From positions 1 to 64,000 of the forward strand of contig JAJEAY010000192.1 of NCBI GenBank assembly GCA_022824145.1: a DNA stretch of 64,000 nucleotides. Direction: 5' to 3'. Shown piece after piece: positions 55,070 through 63,588 of this stretch; position 1 is the first letter of the stretch; each line of letters begins with the position of its first letter. This DNA comes from Rhodobacter sp. (GTDB lineage Bacteria > Pseudomonadota > Alphaproteobacteria > Rhodobacterales > Rhodobacteraceae). Under the pieces are notes generated by a model. That model ran no database searches, was not told the DNA's origin, and saw only the letters and a list, made by a program, of their open reading frames with translations. The position numbers and the translations under genes were made by a program.

Positions 55070-56373
55070 CCATTCTTCTAATCTACATCGCGATCTTCGT
55101 CGGCGCCTTTGCCGTGGTTAAGTTCATTACGTCGCGGCTTCAGGAGCGCCATGACTTCGTTTCCCTGAAAACCGTCACATTCGGGGACGAGAGCGCGGTA
55201 CGGGCCAACCGGACGGCGTCAATCATATCGGTTGTTGCGATATTCCTCATCTGGGGCGCCTTCACCGGTTCGGTGCTTACGCCGATTCATGCGCCGGGTC
55301 CGTACGTTGGCGACGGTCAGTTCGACTACGTAGTCGAAGGACCGGACGGAAGCCGCGACACTGCCACGGTGTTCTGGCAGGTCGAGGAAAAGAGAGGCGC
55401 GAAGGATCAGCTGGAAGTCGACGCCGGTGACGGCTTTGCGCAGAATGACGCGCTCAACATCATCAAGTACAGATCCGGCCAGCTTAGGTGGGACGGCAAT
55501 GACTCGGTCAAGCGCAAGGATGGCGCCCGGGTTGTGGAGGTGAACGGCCAATCCACTGACTTCGACCACAATCTTCGCGACGACAACGGCAACCTTCTCC
55601 AGGACCGTCCCGTATTCACGATCGACAACGGGAATGTCAGCATGACCGACAAGGGCGCGCTTCTGATCACGCCTTACTCAGGCTGGCAGATGGAGCCTAT
55701 CTGGCTGCCAGCGCCGGAAGCGGTCTGGGGTCGGATTGTCGAGATCTCGGGAGAAGGTTACCAGAACAATACCCTGCTTCAGCATCTGGGCTGGTCGTTG
55801 ATCCGGGTGATCGCGGGTTTTGCCTTCGGTGCGCTTGTTGGCATACCGCTCGGCTACGCGATGGGACTTTCCGACTGGTTCCGCGGATGGTTCGACCCGA
55901 TCGTTGAGTTCATGCGTCCGGTTCCGCCGCTTGCGCTGATTCCGCTTGTGATCATCTGGGCTGGCATCGGTGAATTGGGGAAGATCATCCTGCTGTTCCT
56001 TGCTGCGCTCTGGATCATGACGATCGCCGCCCGAGCGGGCGTGTCGGGGGTAAACATCACGAAGGTGCATGCGGCTTACTCCCTCGGAGCGTCGCGCTGG
56101 CAGATCATGCGGTACGTCATCGTCCCGAACTCGCTTCCGGAGATATTCACGGGTGCCCGGGTCGCTATGGGCGTGTGCTGGGGAACTGTTGTGGCAGCGG
56201 AACTTGTCGCCGCCGAAAAGGGCGCGGGCATGATGATCATGGTCGCCTCGAAATTCCAGCTCACTGACATTGTCATCATGGGTATCATTCTGATCGGCAT
56301 CATCGGTTACGGAATAGACATCCTGATGCGCATGGCTGAGAATGCATTGGTACCCTGGAAGGGGCGGTCGTAG
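55066..56373 (+). CDS. tauC: Taurine ABC transporter permease with an inserted periplasmic region
   Basis: 435 residues against ~275-290 for a typical TauC. Helices at ~3-18 and ~48-70 are followed by a ~150-residue polar insert (about 75-225: TVFWQVEEKRGAKDQLEVDA, GARVVEVNGQSTDFDHNLRD). Then the ordinary SsuC/TauC permease with the EAA-type loop (AAYSLGASRWQIMRYVIVPN) and later helices. The insert would lie outside the membrane. Starts inside the tauB stop (ATGA). Confidence 0.9.
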   Translation: MTILLIYIAIFVGAFAVVKFITSRLQERHDFVSLKTVTFGDESAVRANRTASIISVVAIFLIWGAFTGSVLTPIHAPGPYVGDGQFDYVVEGPDGSRDTATVFWQVEEKRGAKDQLEVDAGDGFAQNDALNIIKYRSGQLRWDGNDSVKRKDGARVVEVNGQSTDFDHNLRDDNGNLLQDRPVFTIDNGNVSMTDKGALLITPYSGWQMEPIWLPAPEAVWGRIVEISGEGYQNNTLLQHLGWSLIRVIAGFAFGALVGIPLGYAMGLSDWFRGWFDPIVEFMRPVPPLALIPLVIIWAGIGELGKIILLFLAALWIMTIAARAGVSGVNITKVHAAYSLGASRWQIMRYVIVPNSLPEIFTGARVAMGVCWGTVVAAELVAAEKGAGMMIMVASKFQLTDIVIMGIILIGIIGYGIDILMRMAENALVPWKGRS

Positions 56374-56897
56374 GAGTAAAACCCACGTCAGAATCCTTGC
56401 AGGGAATCCGTCAAGGGAAATCCCAAGGGCAGAGTTCGGAATTCAATGCCCTTGGGATCGCCGTAGCGCAACCTGCCGTTGCGCTTCTGCAACTGGAGCA
56501 GCGTCTTCAAGCGCTTCCGCCTTGAGCGCCGTAACATGCGAGCTTGGCGGAAGCCCGCAGTCCCTTCTCGGAAAACCCATGGCATTTTCACGAAATACCG
56601 GCTGGAGGCAGCAGGCTGAACCGGGAAAACAGCCGGATCCGGAAACTGCTGTCACGAAATGGAAACCTGAAAAGAGCATACAAAGATCAAAGAACGAACA
56701 AACCGCGCCATGCCAGGATCACACCCGAGAACCCGCAGGCAGGGATCGGACGTTCCCGGGGTGGGCTGTCCGGCAAGATCGTGACCGTTGTGGACACGCT
56801 CGGATTCCTTGTGCGGTTCATGATTCTTCCCGGCCGGAGGCTGCTTCAGCAGGAAAGAACCAAGCAAGAGCTTTTTCGCTTTTCCTAAAGGCAATTT
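56374..56897. other. Non-coding stretch between tauC and the AbiE module, with a stem-loop
   Basis: ATCCCAAGGGCA (56420-56431) and TGCCCTTGGGAT (56447-56458) are perfect 12-bp inverted repeats around a 15-base loop, a plausible terminator for tauABC though without a clear T tract. The rest holds no gene I can support. Confidence 0.45.
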
Positions 56898-56946
56898 TGT
56901 GACAGAATGTCGGAAGTCAGAAATTAACAGCCGACGTTCTGTCACA
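56898..56946 (+). promoter_or_regulatory. AbiEi operator inverted repeat at the abiEi start
   Basis: TGTGACAGAATGTCGG (56898-56913) and CCGACGTTCTGTCACA (56931-56946) are inverted repeats differing at one of 16 positions, 17 bases apart. The right arm ends on the A of the abiEi ATG. AbiEi antitoxins are known to repress their own promoter through inverted repeats, so this is the likely operator. Confidence 0.75.
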
Positions 56947-57572
56947 TGGCCGCTACAACCGAGACATCGCAGAGAGATCGGGCCGTCGAGCTTCTCAAGG
57001 AGCGGGGCACCATGCGCCGCATCGAGCTGAGCGATGCCGGAGTCCACCCGGAAACACTTTCGCGGCTCGTGGAAGAGGGCGTGCTGACTCGGGTTTCCCG
57101 CGGCCTCTATCAGCTCACCGACGCTGACGTGACGGCGTCGCATGATCTGGCCAACGTCGCTAAGCGCATACCGAAAGGGGTCATCTGCCTGATCTCCGCC
57201 CTCCAGTTCCACGAGCTCACGCTCCAGACGCCGAGCCGGGTCTGGGTCGCCATAGACCCAAAGGCGCGGAAACCCAGGATCGAATATCCTCCGACCCGCA
57301 TCGCGCGGTTCGGGGGACAGGCGCTTTCGCTCGGCGTGGAGATCCACAACATCGACGGCGTGCCGGTTCCGATCTACAACCCGGCCAAAACGGTCGTGGA
57401 CTGTTTCCGGTTCAGGAAGCTTGTCGGTTTCAACGTTGCGCTAGAGGGTCTCCACAACGTCGTGAAGCCGGGCAAAGCCAAACCGGCGGAGATCGTAAGA
57501 TTTGCTCGCGCCACCCGTATCTGGTCCGTCCTGCGGCCTTATCTCGAAACGGTGGTCGCCGATGGCGCGTAA
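56946..57572 (+). CDS. abiEi: AbiEi antitoxin (type IV toxin-antitoxin)
   Basis: 208 residues. N-terminal winged helix (~8-60: RRIELSDAGVHPETLSRLVE, RGLYQL) and a C-terminal domain typical of AbiEi (CLISALQFHELTLQTPSRVW, YNPAKTVVDCFRFRKLVG). It counters the AbiEii nucleotidyltransferase without direct binding in described type IV systems, and represses transcription. ATG 56946 sits in the operator. Overlaps the toxin start by 11 bases. Intact, unlike its toxin. Confidence 0.9.
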   Translation: MAATTETSQRDRAVELLKERGTMRRIELSDAGVHPETLSRLVEEGVLTRVSRGLYQLTDADVTASHDLANVAKRIPKGVICLISALQFHELTLQTPSRVWVAIDPKARKPRIEYPPTRIARFGGQALSLGVEIHNIDGVPVPIYNPAKTVVDCFRFRKLVGFNVALEGLHNVVKPGKAKPAEIVRFARATRIWSVLRPYLETVVADGA

Positions 57573-58484
57573 GGCAAAGAATATCGCCGCGTCGGTGCGC
57601 GCGCGACTTCAAAACGTCGCCAGGGAAAACCAGGCGAGTTTCCAGCGGATGCTTACGCGCTACGCGCTGGAAAGGCTTCTCTTCCGCCTGAGCGTCTCTC
57701 CTCACAAAGACCGCTTCATTCTGAAAGGCGCCATGCTATATGCCGCCTGCTTGAAGATCCGTTCCGCATGACGCGCGACGTTGACCTTCTTTCCTTCGGC
57801 GACAGCGAAGCCGAGCGCCTTGCTGGAATCTTCCGGGACATTTGCGTTCAGACGGTTGAGGATGACGGGTTGAGCTTCGATGCCGAGCAAATCGTCGCAG
57901 AACAGATTCGAGATGATCAACTTTATGGGGGCATCCGCTTGCGCACATCGGCGCGCCTCGGGACTGCCGTCATCCCGATCCAGATTGATGTCGGATTTGG
58001 CGATGTCGTGACCCCAGGTCCGTCTGAGATCGAATACCCGGTTCTTCTTGATCAACCAGCACCGGTCCTAAACGCCTATACGCGTGAATCCGTGGCCGCC
58101 GAAAAGTTCGAGGCCATGGTTGCTCTCGATCTCGCGAACAGCCGGATGAAAGAATTCTACGACCTGCTTGCGATGTCACGTCTGTTTGCCTTCGAAGGCG
58201 CAGTCCTCGCCGCGGCAGTCCGCGCCACATTTGAGAGGCGCAGGACGCGAGTTCCCCCCGAGCGGCCGCCGCCCCTGACCACTGCCTTCTCGGACGATCC
58301 GCAGAAGGCGCAGCAATGGCGATCCTTCCTCGCACGCGAGCCGCTGCTGATCGACGAACCGGATTTGCCGACGGTCATTCGCGCGATCAGTGATTTCATC
58401 ATGCCGGCAGCTCATGGGGCCATCGACGACGAACATATGCCTGGCCGCTGGCCTCCGAATAGCGGCTGGAGATCCACCGTGTGA
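57562..58484 (+). pseudogene. abiEii: AbiEii toxin gene with a frameshift
   Basis: ATG 57562 gives MARKAKNIAASVRARLQNVA and the GALERLL/RFILKGAMLYA segment expected at the front of AbiEii. The frame then stops at 57771 (KIRSA). A one-base shift at about 57740-57752 restores LLEDPFRMTRDVDLLSFGDS and the whole remainder to 58484, including the D-x-D motif. So one indel breaks a ~307-residue toxin. A sequencing error cannot be excluded; the intact antitoxin next to it fits selection for loss of the toxin or simple drift. Confidence 0.8.
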
Positions 58485-58600
58485 CAGCAGTCAGCCGCAA
58501 CGCCATCTTCATCAACCACGTCGATCCGGAGGACAGTAAGCTCACCATCTGGCGCGGGAGCGGACGGGGCGCTCCGCGCAGCCAGCGGCGGACGGACGGC

Positions 58601-58792
58601 GGAAACTTCGGTGATTCCACAGCCGTCAGCGGCGGCGTTTCCGAACTCTGGCTCGACTACGGGCCAGGCTATCGGATATTTTGCCGGCACCGACGTCTGC
58701 ATCGCGTTGTTCTGCTTTGTGGCGGAGACAGGTCGTCACAAAGCCGGGACACAAAGCAGGCCAGAACGCTCGCTGGAAGGGGGAGTGATTGA
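58601..58792 (+). pseudogene. RelE-type killer remnant
   Basis: NFGDSTAVSGGVSELWLDYG, PGYRIFC and VVLLCGGDRSSQSRDTKQA match the C-terminal half of the ~95-residue addiction-module killer family (the L-R-I-D-Y-G-P-G-Y-R and L-L-C-G-G-D-K-x-x-Q blocks). The N-terminal half is replaced by unrelated sequence, so the toxin is likely non-functional. It ends 3 bases before the antidote start, as in intact pairs. Confidence 0.65.
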
Positions 58793-58795
58793 GGT

Positions 58796-59113
58796 ATGCA
58801 GGACGTGACGTTTGCCCGCTATGACACTGCGGACTATCTGAAAAGCGAGGAAGACATCGCAGCCTATCTTGAAGCTGTGATGGAGGAGGGCTGCGACGAT
58901 CCGGCCTATGTTGCCCGTGCCCTTGGAACCGTTGCACGGGCACGAAACATGACGACATTCGCAAGGGAAGTTGGAATGAGGCGCGTTGGCTTGCAAAAGG
59001 CGCTGTCGGGCGAGGAAAATCCCACTCTTGCCACTGTCCTGAAGGTCACCAGAGCACTCGGTCTCAGGGTTTCGTTTCAGCCGCAGGAATCCAAAGAGTC
59101 CGCGAGTGAATGA
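58796..59113 (+). CDS. HigA-like addiction-module antidote protein
   Basis: 105 residues. SEEDIAAYLEAVMEEGCDDP, YVARALGTVARARNMTTFAR and VGMRRVGLQKALSGEENPTL match the antidote partner of the killer family upstream, with an XRE-like helix-turn-helix at ~55-95. It would repress the pair's promoter and neutralise the toxin. Intact. The RBS is GGGGGAG ~12 bases upstream. Confidence 0.85.
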   Translation: MQDVTFARYDTADYLKSEEDIAAYLEAVMEEGCDDPAYVARALGTVARARNMTTFAREVGMRRVGLQKALSGEENPTLATVLKVTRALGLRVSFQPQESKESASE

Positions 59114-59944
59114 GCCATGGTCACCTCGTAACCGCAAAGGGTTCCGTGGAAAATGTACGCTCCATCACAATCTTGCGGAACAACCGTTGCGACAGATACG
59201 CCGCCGGGCTTCCGCGAGAAATTTCCCGCGCTGAACCTTTTTGAACAAAGCGGGAGATATTCGGGCAAATTTCCCTGGTTTGCCCATGCGGCATGCTCTG
59301 GAGTGCCTGAACGATTTCCGACCTTGGCAGGCTCTCGCCAGTGATCATAACCTCCAATTTACTAATTCCCTTTCGGCATTGCCCGCAAAACAGGACTCGT
59401 TGTCTCAACCGCGCTAACCCGTTTCCGATGCAATTCGACCGACCAATTGCCCTTTGAATCGGAGCAGAATTCCCCGATTGTCGGCATTTCGACAGATGCC
59501 AGACGGCCTTCAAAGTTAGCAGAGGGACGCTGTTACCCGGCGCAAAGAATAAGACGATCATTCGTCGTTGCATAGCGGCAAACCACTCGCGAACGGTAGA
59601 ATATAGTTTGGAATAGACGTACGTCAAAATGCACGTATTTTTCTGTTGGGAGTCCACCGTGCAAATCGGTCCGTGCGGGCGTCTGGAGGTCACGAAATCC
59701 ATGTGCGGAGTCGATAAATTCATAAGGCATTGGTATGTTCTCCTCATGCGGGGTTATGTCATCTAAGCGGAGCAGCCCACTCGGCAAATTCGTGTCTTGG
59801 TAGGCAAATCAAAGACTGGCAAAAGATCAAAACAGCAAAAATGTTACGAAAATCCGAAATTTTCCAAAAACTGTAACATTTTCTGTTGCCCTCCCTGCTT
59901 AGAGTCTCTATGTTTCTGAGACCTAGGTAACGGCAGGCACTCAA
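59114..59944. other. Upstream region of the paa operon
   Basis: 830 bases, AT-richer than the rest. A minus-strand frame (59121-59747) is open but unlike any family I recognise. The right half carries an inverted repeat and the promoter of paaA; the left part shows nothing else. Confidence 0.4.
59838..59882. promoter_or_regulatory. Inverted repeat AAAATGTTAC / GTAACATTTT before paaA
   Basis: AAAATGTTAC (59838-59847) and GTAACATTTT (59873-59882) are perfect 10-bp complements 25 bases apart, ~60 bases before the paaA ATG. A TetR-type repressor site (PaaR-like) is plausible; no paa regulator gene is in the window. Confidence 0.5.
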
Positions 59945-60934
59945 ATGTATGCCCAGATGGTCAAATCAACCGGAAACGCGGTTAAATCCCGCGAGGACAT
60001 GACGCCTGAAGAGCGCCGCTTCCAGGACCGCATAGACGCCGGTGAGAAGATAGAGCCCAGGGACTGGATGCCGGACGGATACCGCCAGACCCTCATCCGC
60101 CAGATCGGCCAGCACGCACATAGCGAAATCGTGGGCCAGCTGCCGGAAGCCAACTGGATCACCCGGGCGCCGACCCTCGAACGCAAGGCCATCCTGCTGG
60201 CGAAGGTTCAGGACGAAGCCGGCCATGGCCTCTATCTCTACTGCGCCGCCGAAACCCTCGGCGTCAGCCGCGACCAGCTCTTGGACTGGCTGCACCAAGG
60301 CCGAATGAAATACAGTTCGATTTTCAACTACCCCACACTGACCTGGGCCGATATCGGCGCCATCGGCTGGCTCGTGGACGGCGCCGCGATCATGAATCAG
60401 GTGCCGCTGCAGCGCAGTTCCTATGGCCCCTACAGCAGAGCCATGATCCGCATCTGCAAGGAAGAGAGCTTCCACCAGCGGCAGGGCTATTCCATCATGA
60501 TGAAAATGGCGAACGGATCAGAAGCTCAGCGCCGCATGGCGCAGGATGCGCTGAACCGTTTCTGGTATCCGTCGCTGATGATGTTCGGACCCAGTGACCG
60601 GAACAGCGTGCATTCGGCACAGTCCATGGCGTGGAAGATCAAGATCAGTTCCAACGACGAGCTGCGCCAGAAATTTGTCGACCAGACCGCGCCGCAAGCG
60701 GAATTTCTTGGCCTCAGAATTCCAGACGATGCGCTGCGCCTGAACGAAAGCACCGGCCACTACGAATTCTCGGAACCTGACTGGAACGAATTCCACGAGG
60801 TTCTGCGCGGCAATGGACCCTGCAACCACGAGCGCCTTGGAACCCGGGTGAGGGATTGGGAAGACAATGCCTGGGTCCGGGAAGGTCTGATGGCTAATGC
60901 CGCCAAACGGGCCATGCGAACCGCAGCGGAGTAA
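59945..60934 (+). CDS. paaA: Phenylacetyl-CoA 1,2-epoxidase subunit PaaA
   Basis: 329 residues, catalytic di-iron subunit. [20 protein letters not shown], then [20 protein letters not shown] (iron-binding E-x2-H region), [20 protein letters not shown] and [20 protein letters not shown] (second E-x2-H), all typical of PaaA. It epoxidises the ring of phenylacetyl-CoA with oxygen. First gene of paaABCDE. Confidence 0.95.
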   Translation: MYAQMVKSTGNAVKSREDMTPEERRFQDRIDAGEKIEPRDWMPDGYRQTLIRQIGQHAHSEIVGQLPEANWITRAPTLERKAILLAKVQDEAGHGLYLYCAAETLGVSRDQLLDWLHQGRMKYSSIFNYPTLTWADIGAIGWLVDGAAIMNQVPLQRSSYGPYSRAMIRICKEESFHQRQGYSIMMKMANGSEAQRRMAQDALNRFWYPSLMMFGPSDRNSVHSAQSMAWKIKISSNDELRQKFVDQTAPQAEFLGLRIPDDALRLNESTGHYEFSEPDWNEFHEVLRGNGPCNHERLGTRVRDWEDNAWVREGLMANAAKRAMRTAAE

Positions 60935-60943
60935 GGAAACGAC

Positions 60944-61228
60944 ATGGCAGCCGAACTCCCCCTCTGGGAAGTGTTCATTCGCGGCCAGCATGGCCTGAAC
61001 CACCGCCATGTAGGCTCGCTCCATGCAGCGGACGCGGGGACAGCCCTGCATCATGCGCGTGATGTCTATACCCGACGTAACGAAGGCGTCTCCATCTGGG
61101 TGGTGAAGTCTTCGGACATCACAGCCAGTGCACCGTCAGACAAGGGTCCGTTTTTCGAGCCATCGAACGATAAAGTCTACCGTCACCCGACATTCTTCGA
61201 CATTCCGGACGAAGTGGGAGCGATGTAG
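60944..61228 (+). CDS. paaB: Phenylacetyl-CoA epoxidase subunit PaaB
   Basis: 94 residues: LWEVFIRGQHGLNHRHVGSL and ARDVYTRRNEGVSIWVVKS are diagnostic for PaaB, a small structural subunit of the epoxidase complex. Nine bases after paaA; paaC begins directly after its stop. Confidence 0.95.
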   Translation: MAAELPLWEVFIRGQHGLNHRHVGSLHAADAGTALHHARDVYTRRNEGVSIWVVKSSDITASAPSDKGPFFEPSNDKVYRHPTFFDIPDEVGAM

Positions 61229-61987
61229 ATGGGCCGCGAGGAACCGCTGTTCCAGTTCCTGCTTCAGCTTGGCGACACCACTTTGATCCTGGGCCATCGC
61301 GTCAGCGAATGGTGCGGCCATGGACCGGTACTGGAAGAGGATATCGCGCTGGCGAACACCGCGCTCGACCTTATCGGCCAGACACGGCTCTGGCTTGACC
61401 TCGCCGGAGAAGTCGAAGGCAAGGGACGAGACGCAGATGCGCTGGCCTATCTGCGCGATGCGTTCGAGTTCCGCAACCTGCTGATCGCCGAACGCCCGAA
61501 CGGCAATTTCGGCCAGACGATAATGCGGCAGTTCCTCTATGATGCATGGTCAGTGCTGATGCTGGAAGGGCTTCAGGCGTCCACCGACTCCCGAGTCTCG
61601 GACATCGCGGGAAAAGCTGGAAAGGAAGTCGCCTACCACCTTGAGCGTTCCGCTGATCTCTGCGTACGCCTGGCCGACGGCACCGAAGAAAGCCACGCGC
61701 GTATGCAGACCGCATTGAATCTCCTATGGCCTTATACCGGCGAGATGTTCACTTCGAACGGCTCCGAAGAAGAGCTGGCCCGGAACGGCACTGCGCCGGA
61801 TCCGGCCGAACTGCGCGATGGCTGGCTCGAGAGCGCCAGCCGACTTGAAACTGAGGGTGGCCTGACCTTGCCCGACAGCGGCTTTGCGCATCTGGGCGGA
61901 AAATCAGGTCGCCATAGCGAGCATCTCGGTTATATCCTCGCCGAAATGCAGTGGCTTCAGCGCGCCTATCCAGGAGCCGAGTGGTGA
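61229..61987 (+). CDS. paaC: Phenylacetyl-CoA epoxidase subunit PaaC
   Basis: 252 residues, structural partner of PaaA with a ferritin-like fold but without the full iron site: GDTTLILGHRVSEWCGHGPV, LANTALDLIGQTRLWLDLAG, FLYDAWSVLMLEGLQAS. ATG immediately follows the paaB stop. The stop overlaps the GTG of paaD (GTGA). Confidence 0.95.
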   Translation: MGREEPLFQFLLQLGDTTLILGHRVSEWCGHGPVLEEDIALANTALDLIGQTRLWLDLAGEVEGKGRDADALAYLRDAFEFRNLLIAERPNGNFGQTIMRQFLYDAWSVLMLEGLQASTDSRVSDIAGKAGKEVAYHLERSADLCVRLADGTEESHARMQTALNLLWPYTGEMFTSNGSEEELARNGTAPDPAELRDGWLESASRLETEGGLTLPDSGFAHLGGKSGRHSEHLGYILAEMQWLQRAYPGAEW

Positions 61988-62451
61988 ATCCGCCGGATCC
62001 TTCGGTAAGCGAGATCTGGGACTTGCTTGACCAAGTGCCGGATCCGGAAATCCCCGTGATCAGCGTGGTTGATCTAGGCATCGTCCGCGCGATCCGCTGG
62101 CGCGACGGTGCATGCGAGGTTACGGTCACTCCGACATATTCCGGGTGCCCGGCAACATCGGTTATCGAAACGGAAATCGAACGGACCCTGCGCAATCGTG
62201 GAATTGGCAAGGTATATCTCAAACGGCAGATCTCCCCGCCATGGACCACCGAATGGCTGTCGGAAAAAGGCCGCAGAAACCTGGAACGCTACGGCATCGC
62301 GCCGCCGCAGAACGCAGGCGGGCCGAAACAATGCCCTCACTGCGGTGCGGTCAAGCTGGAACTGGTAAGCCAGTTCGGCTCCACACCCTGCAAAGCGCAG
62401 TGGCGCTGCAGGGACTGTCTCGAACCGTTCGACTATTTCAAGTGCATCTAG
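61984..62451 (+). CDS. paaD: Phenylacetate degradation protein PaaD (iron-sulfur assembly type)
   Basis: 155 residues, MIP18/SufT-like. EIWDLLDQVPDPEIPVISVV, SGCPATSVIE and a C-terminal C-x2-C pair set (CPHCGAVKLELVSQFG, CRDCLEPFDYFKC) typical of PaaD, which helps mature the Fe-S centre of the reductase. Start GTG 61984 overlaps the paaC stop by 4 bases. Confidence 0.9.
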   Translation: MNPPDPSVSEIWDLLDQVPDPEIPVISVVDLGIVRAIRWRDGACEVTVTPTYSGCPATSVIETEIERTLRNRGIGKVYLKRQISPPWTTEWLSEKGRRNLERYGIAPPQNAGGPKQCPHCGAVKLELVSQFGSTPCKAQWRCRDCLEPFDYFKCI

Positions 62452-62454
62452 CCA

Positions 62455-63525
62455 ATGTCCCGCTTCCACCCCTTGACCGTGACTGAGGTCCGGAAAACCA
62501 TACGCGATGCGGTGGTCGTTACGCTGGAACCGGACGACCCAGAGGTATTCTCGTTCACCCAAGGTCAGTATCTGACCTTCCGCCGCGACTTCGACGGCAC
62601 CGAACTGCGCCGCAACTATTCGATCTGCACCGGCATCGATGACGGAAGGATCCAGATCGGAATCAAGCGGGTCGAAGGGGGAGCGTTCTCAACCTGGGCC
62701 AACGCCGAACTCAAACCCGGCGACCGGCTTGAAGCCATGCCTCCTGCAGGGCGTTTCTTCGTTCCGATCAAGCCCGAGGCGGACAGGCACTATCTCGGTA
62801 TCGCAGGCGGATCCGGAATTACTCCGGTTCTGTCGATCCTGCGCACCGTTCTGGTCCGCGAGCCGAAATCCGCGTTCACGCTGGTTTATGCCAACAGGGC
62901 GGTTGGAACGATCATGTTCCGCGAAGAACTGGAAGACCTGAAGAACCGCTATCTCGGGAGGCTTAACGTAATCCATATCCTCGAGTCCGACAGCCAGGAC
63001 ATCGACCTGTTCACCGGTCGGATGGACGCGGAAAAATGCGATCTTCTGTTCAGGCACTGGATCAAGATCGAGAGCGTGGACGCCGCCTTCATCTGCGGTC
63101 CTGGACCGATGATGAACACGGTCACGGCGGCGCTGAATGCCCTTGGACTGGAAAAAGACAGAATCAAGTTCGAGATATTCAGGTCAGGGCAGCCGGGCCG
63201 TCTTCCAAAAGCGGTGATGGCCGTCGATACAGAGAACGGTTCCAAAGGCTGTGAAGCCACTGTCACGCTTGACGGCCGAACCAGAACGTTTCGGATCCCG
63301 CGCGACGGAACGAGGCTGCTCGACGCCTTCAACGACCATTCAATGGATGCGCCATATGCCTGCAGGGCGGGCGTCTGCTCCACATGCCGTGCTAAAGTCC
63401 TGAAAGGTGAAGTGGAAATGATGGCCAATCATGCGCTGGAAGACTACGAAGTCCGCGCAGGATACGTGCTGACCTGCCAAGGCGTGCCGCTGGGCGACAG
63501 AGTCGTTGTGGACTACGACCAGTGA
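62455..63525 (+). CDS. paaE: Phenylacetyl-CoA epoxidase reductase PaaE
   Basis: 356 residues. FAD domain (RRNYSICTGIDDGRI), NAD(P)H domain (GIAGGSGITPVLSILRT, CGPGPMMNT), and a C-terminal plant-type [2Fe-2S] ferredoxin with C-x4-C-x2-C (CRAGVCSTCRAKVLKGEVEM) and the fourth Cys in VLTCQ. Passes electrons to PaaA. ATG 62455 is three bases after paaD. Confidence 0.95.
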   Translation: MSRFHPLTVTEVRKTIRDAVVVTLEPDDPEVFSFTQGQYLTFRRDFDGTELRRNYSICTGIDDGRIQIGIKRVEGGAFSTWANAELKPGDRLEAMPPAGRFFVPIKPEADRHYLGIAGGSGITPVLSILRTVLVREPKSAFTLVYANRAVGTIMFREELEDLKNRYLGRLNVIHILESDSQDIDLFTGRMDAEKCDLLFRHWIKIESVDAAFICGPGPMMNTVTAALNALGLEKDRIKFEIFRSGQPGRLPKAVMAVDTENGSKGCEATVTLDGRTRTFRIPRDGTRLLDAFNDHSMDAPYACRAGVCSTCRAKVLKGEVEMMANHALEDYEVRAGYVLTCQGVPLGDRVVVDYDQ

Positions 63526-63588
63526 CCGCCAACCGGCAGTCGACATTGATTCAGCGCTCGCAATGTGTCCCGATCAAGAACGCCAGCA

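Noticed and set aside
59121..59747. Minus-strand 208-codon frame upstream of paaA
   Set aside because: Poor codon use and no recognisable family; it overlaps the paa promoter region.
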